A stretch of 64,000 nucleotides of DNA from Limnephilus marmoratus (taxonomy: Eukaryota > Arthropoda > Insecta > Trichoptera > Limnephilidae). Position numbers and translations under genes: made by a program. Position 1 is the stretch's first letter. Every line of letters starts with the position of its first letter. This document shows, one piece after another, positions 21,290 through 32,510 of the stretch. Location: positions 42,751,460 through 42,815,459 of the forward strand of contig OU862913.1 in assembly GCA_917880885.1 (NCBI GenBank), given 5' to 3'. The notes below the pieces were generated by a model that had not been told where the DNA came from, did not search any database, and was given only the letters and a program-made list of their open reading frames with translations.

Positions 21290-21897
21290 GCTAACTTGAA
21301 TTAACTTAAATTAACTTGATTACCTAAACTAACTTAATAAACTTAACTTAACTTAACACTTTCTGCTAAAACAGGGATAGATGTCTAACTTTATTATTAA
21401 GGTCAACATTTGCCTAAACTGCTTTTATTACTGTTATCTGTATAATATAATATACCTTATTACTTCATTTATTTGGAGGAATACATCATTTTATTTTATT
21501 ATCATTTATTTATTACCATTTTATTTTATTTTCATTGTGAAAATATAATAAAGCTCAAAACTTTATTTTTTTTTATCAAAATGGGAGAAAAGAAAATCAT
21601 TTCTTAGCCCTTTCCACTACAAGTCTTTTTTATTTTTTTTGTTCTTTGTTTCTGGTTTTATTTCACCAGCTCCACGACGAAATTGTGTATTCAAGTATTA
21701 GTTACTTTTTATAAATAAAATTGATAATAGATTATATACCTCCAATAAAAGTCTTTTGTCTTATTTTCAGTTGCATTCCAGTGCTACAACAGTGCGGTCG
21801 TATAGTTTCGTTATAGTGCACTGCCTCGAGTATCGAGTATTGTTCTACACTTCGTACCTAAAGTACCTCGCCCGGGCGGGCGGGTATTAGAAAGAAC

Positions 21898-22959
21898 ATG
21901 GATGACATTCTCGAAGATATTAAGAGCGATATTGCGAAGATCACATCTGTTAAAGATTCAAGAATAAAACTGAGTTTGGAGAACAACTTAAAGAAACTAG
22001 AAGAACAAATTAAAGTAGAAAATCTTATCCTACAAAAAAAAATTATTAATCTACAAGAGCAAATTATAACAAACAATGAACACTATAATGAGAAATTAGA
22101 AAGTTTTGTGACAAAAAATATAAAAACATATGCGCAAGCCACAACAATGAATAAAATCGATAAACAAACTCCACAAAAACACGCCATCATAATATCAACA
22201 ACTAAAAACTTGAAGGCTGAAGAAATGAGAAAAAGAATCGAAAAAAACATAGATGTAACTAAAATGCAAGTTGGTGTAACTGAATTTAAAAAAATTGGTG
22301 ATCAAAAACTCATAATCTCATGTTTAAAAAAAGAAGACGCACACAAATTGGTCACCAAAATAAATGGAACATTCGGCGAAGACATCAACGCTGAAGAAAC
22401 AAAAAAGAGAAAACCAATAATGATCGTAAAAAGATTGCAATCAAATTTAACAGAGGATGAAATTGTTTTAGGCATAACCCAGCAAAATGAGGGTTTACAA
22501 AGTTACTGTAAAGATGATTTTAAACTCATAAAAGAAATCAAACTAAAAAAATTCGACCAACAAAGAACGTCCCAACAAGATGTATCAAACTACTTAATAC
22601 AAACGTCAGGAGCCATTAGAAAAATCCTTCTTAACTTTGGAAAAATAAACTTAAAATACCAAAGAGTCCCAATTGACGACCTTAACCCTCTGACGCAGTG
22701 TTACCACTGCTTGAAATATGGACACACTGCCCTAAGATGCCTTAACAGAACACAGCCACCTACCTGCCCCCATTGTGCACAAGACCATACCCTAGAAAAA
22801 TGCACAGAGAGAAACAATAAACCGATCTGCTACAACTGTTCCAGCAACAATAAAAAATTCAGGGCGAACATCCTGGACGACCACCGTGCTGATAGCATCA
22901 ATTGCACATACAGACACAAAATGCTTCAAATTGCCAAAGAGAGAATAGATTATGAATGA
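21898..22959 (+). CDS. LINE-2 ORF1p: Gag-like with CCHC zinc knuckles
   Basis: The 353-residue protein has an N-terminal coiled coil (about 20-60) and a central lysine-rich domain. The C-terminal zinc knuckles are CYHCLKYGHTALRC and CPHCAQDHTLEKC, followed by a degenerate third (CYNC...H...C). This is the ORF1 type of Jockey/I-group LINEs and unlike the PHD type of LINE-1, so the two nested LINEs belong to different families. Confidence 0.88.
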   Translation: MDDILEDIKSDIAKITSVKDSRIKLSLENNLKKLEEQIKVENLILQKKIINLQEQIITNNEHYNEKLESFVTKNIKTYAQATTMNKIDKQTPQKHAIIISTTKNLKAEEMRKRIEKNIDVTKMQVGVTEFKKIGDQKLIISCLKKEDAHKLVTKINGTFGEDINAEETKKRKPIMIVKRLQSNLTEDEIVLGITQQNEGLQSYCKDDFKLIKEIKLKKFDQQRTSQQDVSNYLIQTSGAIRKILLNFGKINLKYQRVPIDDLNPLTQCYHCLKYGHTALRCLNRTQPPTCPHCAQDHTLEKCTERNNKPICYNCSSNNKKFRANILDDHRADSINCTYRHKMLQIAKERIDYE

Positions 22960-23093
22960 AATTTCACAACTATTATTAGTGATAAAAAAAAAACACAAAG
23001 GCTCTCAAAAAATCCGTCCTCCAGAAAATCTTATCCCAAATAAACAAATGTATTCATGGCCACTAATGCATTCATTATTATTATTTCTTCGAT

Positions 23094-26056
23094 ATGGATG
23101 ATTTCGTGATAAATGCTATAAATAAAACCATGTCAATAGACGAAAGAATATATACATCAGTGAACGAAACAAACAACATTTTAGCGATGAATCCCGAAGT
23201 TAGCTTAATCATATTTCATATGAATGTAAGAAGCATCGAACGTCATTTAGACGAACTCCTGGTAACAATAAAATCACTTAACAGACTGGACTGCATAATA
23301 TTAACAGAGACTCACTCATCGAGCGATATAAACTATAATATTCCGGGTTATACATACTATGCAACAAATACCCGAATTAACAAGAACAGCGGAATCGCAA
23401 TATTTGTCTCAAATAAATATGTCGTGACTTTTAACAGAGAAATTCACATGCACAATGTAAACGTCCTAAATATGGAAATCAGTTACCAAAAGTATACCTT
23501 CAGCATATTCGCTATATATAGAACTCATGCCTCAATATTACCGATATATGTAGATGAACTAAAACGCATTCTTCTTGCGAACAGAAATAAGAAAACCATT
23601 GTTATCGGAGACATAAACCTGAATATAGCAAATGATTACTCGTCTTATGATAAAGATAATTATCTTAATATGATGGCAGAATTAAATTATATATCATGTA
23701 TTAATTCATTTACGAGAATTATTCCAGGTCAACGACCTTCGTGCATAGATCATGTTTTTACAAATATTCAAGACATAAAAAACATAGCATCTGCAGTTAT
23801 ACAAACGACAATCACTGATCATTTCGGGTGCATTTTTACGTACAATTATGAAAAGAAATATTCACCATTAACTACCCGAATTCCGGAGAATGAAAGCGGC
23901 CGACGAAAAACGCTCAACATAAATGCCCTAGTACATAATCTAGACAAAGAGAAATGGCACGATATTTTTAATTGTAATGATACGAATGAATGCTTCGAAC
24001 TATTTGAAAAAAAATTATCAATGCACGTAAGTACTGCACATTCTATTGATTCCAGAAAACAATCATCAAAATTTAAACCGGTTAAACCATGGATAACTTT
24101 TGGATTAATTGTATCAATCAGACACAAAGAAGCAATATACAAAAAATTAATCCAACAACCTACAAACGAAACCTTAAAAAAATACCTAAAAGCATACAAA
24201 AACAAACTAATGTATTTAATAAAAAACACAAAAGAAAACTATTTTCGGCGAAAACTAGAAGCAACGGAGAACGATGCAAAAAAAGTCTGGAACGTTGTAA
24301 ATGAAATTATAGATAAGAAAAAACATAAAAAAATGATATACATAGTATTACACATAATAATATCAAAATACGATGCGAAGAAAATCCATCAGCTGCTGCT
24401 AACATATTTAACAACTTTTTTGCAAATGTAGGCAAAAATCTTGCAAATCAAATACAAAAAATACCGTCTAATAACGAACAGAACATTAACGTCAATATCA
24501 TAAACAAAATTGACATGTTTCCCCTTACTTCAGCCCAGGAAATCGAACACACCATTTCAAGCATGAAGGGAAGATCGGCACCAGGTTTCGATGGAATTAC
24601 TGTCGAAACACTAAAAGCTATCAAAAAACATATTTCAAAACCATTGACGCATTTAATCAACATTAGTCTTCAAAGCGGAATATTCCCAACGATATATAAA
24701 CAAACCATCATCACTCCAATTCATAAATCTGGCAACCCAGAAGAAGTGACAAATTATCGTCCAATATCGCTGATTTCAAACATTGCCAAAATCTTTGAAA
24801 AAATTATCAAAAAAAGATTAACCGAATTTATTAACAAAAATAACCTAATTCACGATAACCAATATGGATTTATGAAAACTAGAAGTACCCAAGATGCGAT
24901 TGCCAAATTATCGAACATTATTCAGAACACATTAGACAAATCTATGAAATGCCTCGGAATCTTCATAGATCTTAAAAAAGCTTTCGATAGTATTTCTCAT
25001 GATAAACTTATTAAAAAATTAAACTGTGTTGGGATAAACGATAAAGCTCTAAAATGGATAAAAAGCTATTTATTTGAACGACACCAAGTAGTCAAGATAA
25101 ACAACTCCCTAAGTCTACAACTAACAAGTAATTTTGGGATTCCTCAAGGCACAGTCCTAGGCCCCCTACTATTTATAATATATGTCAACGATATCTTTAA
25201 ACTACCACTTAACGCAGACATAATATCATATGCCGATGACACAGCTATCATAGTGAATGGGATCGACTGGAATAGAGTAAACGAACAAGCAAATAATATC
25301 ATGAACATCTTAAAACATTGGTTTGACACAAATCTTCTCTCATTGAACACTAACAAAACATACTACATACACTTCTCAATCAACAAACTAAAAACACTCC
25401 CCGACACTAAAATAATTATCCACAATTACAAATGTAATAAAATCACATGTATCCAAGGCTGTTCAACATTGAAATCAGTACCAGAAATTAAATATCTCGG
25501 AGTGATAATAGAACAACATATGAAGTGGAAGAGCCATATCTGTGAATTGGTTAAGCGTATCAGAAAGTGTATATATATATTCATAAGATTAAGAAATATT
25601 TTAAAACTCAACAATCTAAAAAGAGTATACTATGCACTAATCCAGTCTTTAATTCGATATGGAATAATTGGATGGGGGGGGTCATACAACAATATTCTAA
25701 CCCCTGTCAAAGTGATCCAGAAACTAATCATTAAAGTAATCCTAAAGAAACCCTCCACTTATCCAACAGAAACGCTTTTCGCAGATTTCACGGTGCCTCG
25801 AGTTGAGAATATCTTCAAGAAAAATGCAATTATCCAAATTTACAAAGATAATATCATCAAGAAATTTGAAACTCACCAATCAAAAAGATATGAAGACAAC
25901 ATCAAAACACCAAAATTTAATACCAAACTAATGCAAAACAATTATGTCTATTTAGGAATAAAGTTTTTCAACAACCTTCCCATTGAAATAAAAAAAACCA
26001 AAGAAATCAATAAACTGAAACTCAAACTGAAGCTACACTTCATCAGGAATAATTAA
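23094..26056 (+). pseudogene. LINE-2 ORF2: endonuclease-reverse transcriptase with one frameshift
   Basis: The first part (23094-24431) holds the EEP endonuclease: FHMNVRSI, IILTETHSS, IGDINLN, SCIDHVF, TDHFGCIF. The second part (opening before 24515, to 26056) holds the RT: NYRPISLISNIAKIFEKI, FIDLKKAFDSISHDK, GIPQGTVLGPLLFIIYVNDI, YADD. The frame changes at an A-run near 24327-24334; a single-base indel there explains everything. No other lesion is seen, so the damage is young, or a base-calling slip in the homopolymer. Confidence 0.88.
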
Positions 26057-27187
26057 CTAAATAATTACCTGTTTTTCTCTTTCTTTCTATTTATTTTTAA
26101 TACATATTCATCTCTATTTTATTTAGATTTTTCGAATTTCTCCTAAGTGCACAATAACCGTATGTAACCGTATCCTATGTATGTACACCTACACATTTAG
26201 ATGATCCAGAAGTCTCAATTTATCCTATTATATACTTACTTATTACATAATGTTGTTCTATTTCAGTTATAGTTAGTGTAACTCGCTCATCAAGCACAAG
26301 AACTAGCTTCTTCTTTGGTGAGATTGCAATGTTTAAATAATTTCTGTACCGCTATGTAATTTCCATAACTCCACTGTACAATTATATAACTATATTAAAT
26401 AAATAAAAAAAAAAAAAAATAAAGAACTAAATGTAATTAGCTGAAATTTTAAATACTCTTAAACTATTTACTTAAAACTGTTTGGCACCACTGTGTATCG
26501 AATCCGATGAAGTCCCATATGTACTTCCCAGCACTAAACCATGGTAACAATAATTATTATTTAGTATTCGTCGGATTGAAACATGAACAACTATACTATA
26601 TACTACATACTACAGTACAGCTGTACAATGTAATTCGCCGGACTTGAAGAATAAAGCCCAACATTTAATTGTACTAAAATTGGTGTTAAATAATGTAGAT
26701 AATGTAGATTTTCAACATAAAAATCCTTTCTCATGTGCTACCATATACCTAGTACTCACTTTGATGTTATACTCGTAACTCTTTTAAATTAAATTATTTT
26801 ATACTATTTTGTATTCTATAATATTCTTTAATATTGTATTATTTTATGCATATGTATATTTTCTTAATACTCTCACACATTCTTTATATTGTATATGATA
26901 ATTTACCGTATAAAAAATCGACCACCACAACACGGGCATGTGCCTAGCATGGTGGTCGAAAAATCCCCAACTTTTGTACAAAAAGATTTTTTCAATGAAT
27001 AAAGAAACTTAAAAAAAAAAAAAAAAATTATTTTATCTTAGTTTTATTAGCGTTTTCGAAAAATTATGAATAAACTTATTAGAAAAATATTTTCATAATT
27101 TACTTTGTTCATTGATTCGAACGCTTCTTTAAGTTGTCACCTCCAATCTATATGGATAAAATCGATCTAAAAGAAACTAACTAACTA

Positions 27188-27372
27188 ACCATCACGCCGT
27201 TTCCCCGCAGGGGTAGGCAGAGAGGACGGACCGCAAAACAACTCGGTCTTGGCACACACTCTTTGCCTCACTCTCATTCATACATCGTATCATACATTCT
27301 CTTCTATTATTCTGACTTTTGACATGGCCCGACTCAAGTATCTGATTCACTTGATCGTGCCATTACTTCCAC
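27188..27372 (-). mobile_element. RTE-like LINE tail fragment (duplicate of 15521 region)
   Basis: Same 3' end and (GTTA)n tail as 15521-15856, truncated at 27372 by family H. Confidence 0.7.
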
Positions 27373-27605
27373 CTGAGAAAAAATCTCTCAGTGCCTACCT
27401 TTGTCATCTTTGGAGATGCTGTGTGGAGGGCTTCTTTTTATGAAAAGAAGAAAAGGAAGTCCGGGGAAGGAAAGGGGTATGAAGGGTGGGTAGGAATCTG
27501 GGGGTCAGTGTGTCCAGGAGTGATGGACGGATGAATCCATCCCTCCCACTGCGGTGCATGGCGTTATTTCGAGAAAATCCATCTGGAAATATCAAAAGGT
27601 CGCCT
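27371..27605 (-). mobile_element. Family H retroposon (minus), head to head with the next copy
   Basis: It covers the hairpin-side half to about mid element; the following copy at 27617 is in the opposite orientation. Confidence 0.7.
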
Positions 27606-27616
27606 TCAAGATTAAG

Positions 27617-27938
27617 ATTTGGGAGGTGGGTATGGGTACCGTCGCCCCGGGAACCGTTTTTGGATAACCAATACCTCTGTCATAGGTCACCCCAAGTGGT
27701 TCGCTACGTTTGGTGACTTAGTAGGGGTGCCCAGGTTCATGGGGTGAGGATTGTCCGGGTATTGGCGGCGGATGCACCAGCTGCATGGCAGGCCGGATTG
27801 GGAGAGAGTGTTGAGGAGTCCCTTTGACTTTTTCCAGCCGTACTTTCTCGGAAAATAGCCTTGCACTGCAGTGGAAGTGATAGATTCCTGGACACACCGA
27901 CCTCCAGATTCCTACCCACCCTTTATCCCTTTTCTTTT
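27617..27938 (+). mobile_element. Family H retroposon (plus), cut by a MITE
   Basis: It starts gggaggtgggtatgggtacc and is interrupted near 27938 by the element at 27939-28207. Confidence 0.7.
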
Positions 27939-28207
27939 GGGGTCGTCCAATAATCACGTGATGTTTTTAGCAACTTTTTAACCCCCTCCCCACCGGTGAT
28001 ATGTGGTGAGGTTTAAGACTACCCCCCCCCCCCATACCCAAAATCACATGTATTCTTTTAGTACACGGTATGGTGAATTTTCAGAATATTATCATGCGTT
28101 CGACAAAAAATAAATACACGTGATATCCCATTATATCCCCCCCCCCTTGTGATATTTCGTATTTTTCCGACCCCCCCCCCCCTTTAGAGCCTCGCGTAAT
28201 AACGACG
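27939..28207. mobile_element. MITE-like element with C-rich interior
   Basis: It starts GGGGTCGTCCAATAATCACG and ends with gcgtaataacgacg, an eroded inverted match. It has long C-runs and cacgtgat motifs at both sides, and splits family H copies. Confidence 0.5.
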
Positions 28208-28515
28208 GTGAGACTTTTTGGGAGAGGAAGGAGAGGAAGTTCTGAGAAGGAAAAGGTATTAGGGGTGGGTAGGAATCTGGGGGTCAGTGTGTCCAGAAGT
28301 GACGGACGTATGAATCCATCCCTCCCGCTGCGATGCAAGGCGACGGTTCGAGAGAGTGCAGCTTGAAGAAGTCAATGGACTCCCTCAATCATTCTCTCCC
28401 GATCCGGCCTGCCATGCAGCTAGTGGGCAGACGCATTCACTGTCAAGACCCGCACAAACCTCACCTCAAAAACCTGGGCACCCCGGCTATGTCACCAAAT
28501 GTAGCGAACCACTTA
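28208..28515 (-). mobile_element. Family H retroposon (minus)
   Basis: It starts inside the element after the MITE and reaches the cagccccggc-like head region near 28500. Confidence 0.65.
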
Positions 28516-28529
28516 ACCTATACCTTAAG

Positions 28530-28850
28530 GTTGGGAGACGGGTATGGGTACCGCCGCCCCGGGAACCATTTTTGGATAACTAACACCTCTGTCATACGTC
28601 ACCCCAAGTGGTTCGTTACCGTTGGTGACTTAGCAGGGGTGCCCGGGTTCATCCGGTGAGGTTAGTCTAGGTCTTTCGGTGAATGCGTTCGCCCATCTAC
28701 TGCGTGGCGGGCCGGATCAGGACTGATTGAGGGAGAACTAACCTGAATTATATAGGGGTGCCTGGGTTCAACGGGTGAATTTTTTTTAGTTCTTTTCAGC
28801 GAATGCGTTCGCCCATCTACTGCGTGGCCGGCCGGATCGGGAGAGTTTAG
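28530..28850 (+). mobile_element. Family H retroposon with internal duplication
   Basis: The stretch with gcgttcgcccatctactgcg occurs twice (near 28683 and 28803), so about 110 bp of the element is duplicated in tandem. Confidence 0.65.
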
Positions 28851-28859
28851 TATGTAATA

Positions 28860-29110
28860 ATATTAATTGGTTAAATTGTATTTTTTCTCGCATTAGCACT
28901 ACACCTGATAAAAAATCCCTCAGCGTCTTTGTCATCTTTGGGGATGCTGTGTGGAGGGTTTTTTAGGGAAAAGAAGAAGAGGAAGTTCTGTAATGAAATA
29001 ATTTGGTATCTTAACTGTAAATCCAGAACTAAATTTTGTATGAAACAGGCCGCGAAGACATTTCTCTTTTCAAGAGCAATTATAATTTCCTATTTTTCAA
29101 TAGGTAGATA
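28860..29110. repeat. Duplicate of the 15861-16043 segment
   Basis: A family H hairpin-end fragment (28910-28996, minus) and the following gaaataatttggtatctta stretch match 15861-16043 closely, including the junction to the RTE-like tail. A small insertion (cctatttttcaataggtaga) distinguishes this copy. Confidence 0.75.
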
Positions 29111-29111
29111 C

Positions 29112-29336
29112 TCTTAGAAGAAATCGGGGACGCCCGAGGAAGACATGGCACGATCAAGTGAATCAGATACTTGAGTCGGGTCATGTCAAAATTCAGAATA
29201 ATATAAGAAAATGTATGAGACGATGTATGAATGTGAGCGAGGCAAAGAGTGTGTGCCAAGACCGAGTTGTTTGGCGGTCCGTCCTCTCTGCCTACCCCTG
29301 CGGGGAAACGGCGTGATGGTTAGTTAGTTAGTTAGT
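29112..29336 (+). mobile_element. RTE-like LINE tail with (GTTA)n
   Basis: It reads GRPRKTWHDQVNQILESG again and ends ggcgtgatggttagttagtt, giving the (GTTA)n 3' tail in sense orientation. Confidence 0.7.
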
Positions 29337-29338
29337 TA

Positions 29339-29640
29339 CTCTTAGTTACTTGGAGCAGGTGGATGAGTGTTGTGAATCTGGGTAGTATGTTTACGAGAGA
29401 TGGGAAGGCTGAAAGAAGGGTAATTGCAGGTAACTCCATTAATGAAGGACTGAATGCCGTTCTAGCAGTCCACAATGGAGTCCTGGTGCCTACCCTGATG
29501 TATGGCAGTGAGGCATGAAACTGGCAGAGGAAGAATGAAAATAAACTAAATGCTGTCGAAATGAGATCCCTCAGGCGATGTGTGGTAAAACCATATTTTA
29601 TGAGAATTGGGAGAGAGATATCGGCATAGAATGTAAGACT
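29339..29640 (+). pseudogene. RTE-like RT segment upstream of the tail (broken)
   Basis: Frames interrupted by stops read GSMFTRDGKAERRVIAG and VLVPTLMYGSEA, the segment that in RTE-like proteins precedes the tail domain. From 29655 to 29790 a minus-strand tail fragment follows. Confidence 0.65.
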
Positions 29641-30042
29641 GATGTAAACCTCGTATTGACACTCACTCTTTGCCTCATTCACATTCATTCATCGTCTCAT
29701 AAATACTCTTCTATTATTCTGACCCTTGACATGGCCTGAATCAAGTCTCTGATTCACTTAATCGTGTCATGTCTGCCCCGACTTCTTATACTATTCGTCT
29801 GCTATGCATTGAGTTAAATAGGTGCACATGAGTTAAATACTATGCGTCACGCATTCGGTACCTAGGTATATAGGTACCATATGGTTCCTTTATGGTTTAT
29901 GGTAGATACCTTTACATATAGTTTTGAATTACAATAAACAATACTTTATTATATTATATTATAAAAAACAATACATTAACATATTATATAATAATAAACA
30001 AAACTTACATTATTATATTATAAAATAAAAATAAACGGACCT

Positions 30043-30298
30043 AAAATTCCATCCCTCCAAATGCGGTGCAAGGCGATGGGTCGAGAGAGTCCGGCTGGAA
30101 AGGACAAAAGGCCTCCCTCAACCAAACTCTCTTATCCGGCCCGCCACGCAGCAGGGCAGACCTATCCGCCACCATGTCCTGGACAAACCTGATACCATGA
30201 ACCCGGGCACCCCTGCTTAGTCACCAAACGTAGCAAACTGCTTGCAAAGGCGTTGGTTATACAGTAATGGTTCCCGGGGCGGCGGTATCCATACCCGT
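30043..30298 (-). mobile_element. Family H retroposon (minus), partial
   Basis: The body and head (ending ggcggtatccatacccg) are present; the hairpin end is missing. Confidence 0.68.
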
Positions 30299-30299
30299 A

Positions 30300-31401
30300 T
30301 ATTGCCGTATATTGTATTTTATTTTTAAATTATTGTTTTTTTTTCATAATTTTTTTTTATAAAATACACCAAAACAACAATAAAACACCTTTTGATTACT
30401 ACAATACAACTAGAGACAATGCTTTTGAAAAATAGTCACGCGTAAAGTAATTACCTAAAAGTACAGAGCATTTTTTTAAATGAAAAACTTCTTAGATTTC
30501 TTAAATATGATAATATAATCCATTATAAAAATTACGTTCTACTAAAAAAACATTTAAAAATAATAATATAACTGTATGAAAAAACATATAACATGAGTAC
30601 CTAATATATTTCTGAAATTTTTAGAAAACCCTGTATAGATATCATTACATTACAACTGACTATGCTTTCGGAACGCAAAAGACAAATACATAATTACGTA
30701 GCAAATATTTTATTTATTAAAGAAAAAACTACATAAATGTTTATTAAAATACGTAATAATATAAACCTTGTAATAAACACAAAAACAATTAACACAAAAT
30801 TAATAACGATATTATAAAAGCAATTCGTAAATCAATCTTCAATTTTAAAAAACCGCGCGAATAGCCGCTAAATATTATAATATAATGTCTGTTCTTCTAA
30901 CAGTCCACAGCGAGCGCTTGGCAGTCTACCTATGTAGATAGAATACAACATATAACATATCGCAAAAAGATTCAATCTGACATAGCAATGTCATGCGATA
31001 ATAGATTTTGAGGAATTAAACCATTGAGTTCAATATCGCAAAGCATTGATAAACGACTTGGAGTTTGAATGATATTGTATGACGAGAACATCCGGCAACG
31101 TCGCATGCCGTGATGGTTATAGATGCGATAAAAAGTGTACCCAGTTGATGTTCTAAGTATTGATGAATATATACTGATAAAAAACGCATTCCGGAGCATT
31201 AACGGTCCACGTAAAAATGTCATTTATTCACTCAAAAAATTTTTTTACACCGTTCGACTCGTCTCATCGAGTTTGATATGATGGACTTAAAAAAAAAAAA
31301 ACGATGAGCCACTAAGTGCCCAAATGAGCCAGTAAGTCGAAATGATCAAGAAGTTCCGGTAATTAAAGGACGCTTTGAGCCACTAAATGCCGTAACATAA
31401 A

Positions 31402-31442
<41 letters not shown>

Positions 31443-31925
31443 TACCAGTAATATTATCATATGTAATAAACATTTTGCCAGAGTTCGAAATTTCCCTAGA
31501 TTTTGTCCTGATTTCCCTTATCCCTAAAAAATATTTTTCTCCCCTAGATATAGGGAAATTTCCCTCGACATAACATCACTGATTCAATATGACAACTTGA
31601 AGGTAAATAAACTATCGGTGGGTGAAGACCATATCACCATATTAACAATCCACCATAGATATGGTGCTTTTCTGATGGTCTAGAAAAATTAAAACTTTGA
31701 CAATTATTTTAACTATTAAAACTAACTATAAAAATAAAAATAAAAATGCAGTTATTTAAGTTTGAAGGTCTTTATTCATTAAAAAAAAATAAAAAATTTG
31801 GACTGGAGTTCTCTATTCTTTCGTATTTAGAATGAAACGACACTTATGCAAATATCGATCCATAAAAAATAAAATCGTAATGGTGGCAAAGGGATCGTTT
31901 TGCAAGGGAAATTTTGAACTTTGAT
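30300..31925. other. AT-rich stretch without recognised gene
   Basis: I see no exon, RNA gene or family repeat. It holds a (TA)n tract at about 31404-31436, a gatgagccactaagtgccc-type repeat at 31302-31390, and a tttccctag-rich patch near 31490-31565. Confidence 0.6.
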
Positions 31926-31949
31926 TAAAGGTGGAATTTCAATGCGTCT

Positions 31950-32375
31950 TTTACCGCCGCCCCGGGAACCATTTATTGGATAACCAACACCTCTGCCATA
32001 ACCCTAAGTGGTTCGCTACATTTGGTGACTTCGCAGGGGTGCCCGGGTTCATCGAGTCAAGTTTGTCCGGATCTTGGCGGAATATAGGTCTGCCCGCCAA
32101 CCACGTGGCAGGCCGGATTTGGTTGGGGAAGACCATCTTGATCTCTCCAGCAGGACTCTCCCGGAAAATTGCCTTGCACCGCAGTGGGAGGGATGGATTC
32201 ATTCATCCGTCGCTTGTGGACACACTGACCTCCAGTTTCCTACCCACCCCTCATACCGTTTTCCTTTCCAGAACTTCCTCTCCTCCCTTTTCTTGAATGA
32301 CCCTCCACACAGCATCCCCAAAGATGACAGACCCTGAGGGGAAATAATTTTCTCCGGGCTTCCGGTGTGAATAAA
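31950..32375 (+). mobile_element. Family H retroposon (near full length) and a partial tandem copy
   Basis: It runs from ccgccgccccgggaacc to the hairpin and an A-run near 32375. A second partial copy follows to about 32510. Confidence 0.75.
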
Positions 32376-32510
32376 AAAAAAGAAAACTTACCGGGGTTTC
32401 CCGGGTTCATGGGAGGAGGTTTGTCTAGGTCTTGGCAGCGGATGCGTTTGCCAACCTGGATTGGGAGAGAATGGTTCGGGAGACTTAGCCGAGCCGGACT
32501 CTCTTAAAGT

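Larger units (their letters stand above)
21760..26420 (+). mobile_element. CR1/Jockey-like LINE-2, nested in LINE-1 3' UTR
   Basis: The 3' end is ttaaataaataaaaaa at 26400-26420; LINE-1 3' UTR resumes after it and runs to the outer A-tail. The 5' border is approximate (the likely 5' UTR has cattccagtgctacaacagt at about 21773). I could not find a target duplication. ORF1 is intact; ORF2 has one frameshift. Confidence 0.75.
16723..27027 (+). mobile_element. CR1/Jockey-like LINE-1 (intact ORFs), with LINE-2 nested in its 3' UTR
   Basis: The element starts after ...gctacgtaatt (16722) and ends with a 17-base A-run at 27011-27027 followed by ttattttatct. Copy A of the flanking duplication shows the empty site, so both ends are defined and the target duplication is about 4-5 bp (aatt/taatt). 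The 5' UTR is 260 bp and has no repeats. Without the nested element its length is about 5.5 kb. Both ORFs are open, which suggests a recent insertion. Confidence 0.85.

Noticed and set aside
24320..24515. Programmed frameshift in LINE-2 ORF2
   Set aside because: CR1/Jockey-group LINEs encode endonuclease and RT in one frame; a one-base error in an A-run is simpler.
30972..31223. 83-codon minus-strand frame
   Set aside because: No recognisable motif, no flanking splice signals or paralogue in the window.
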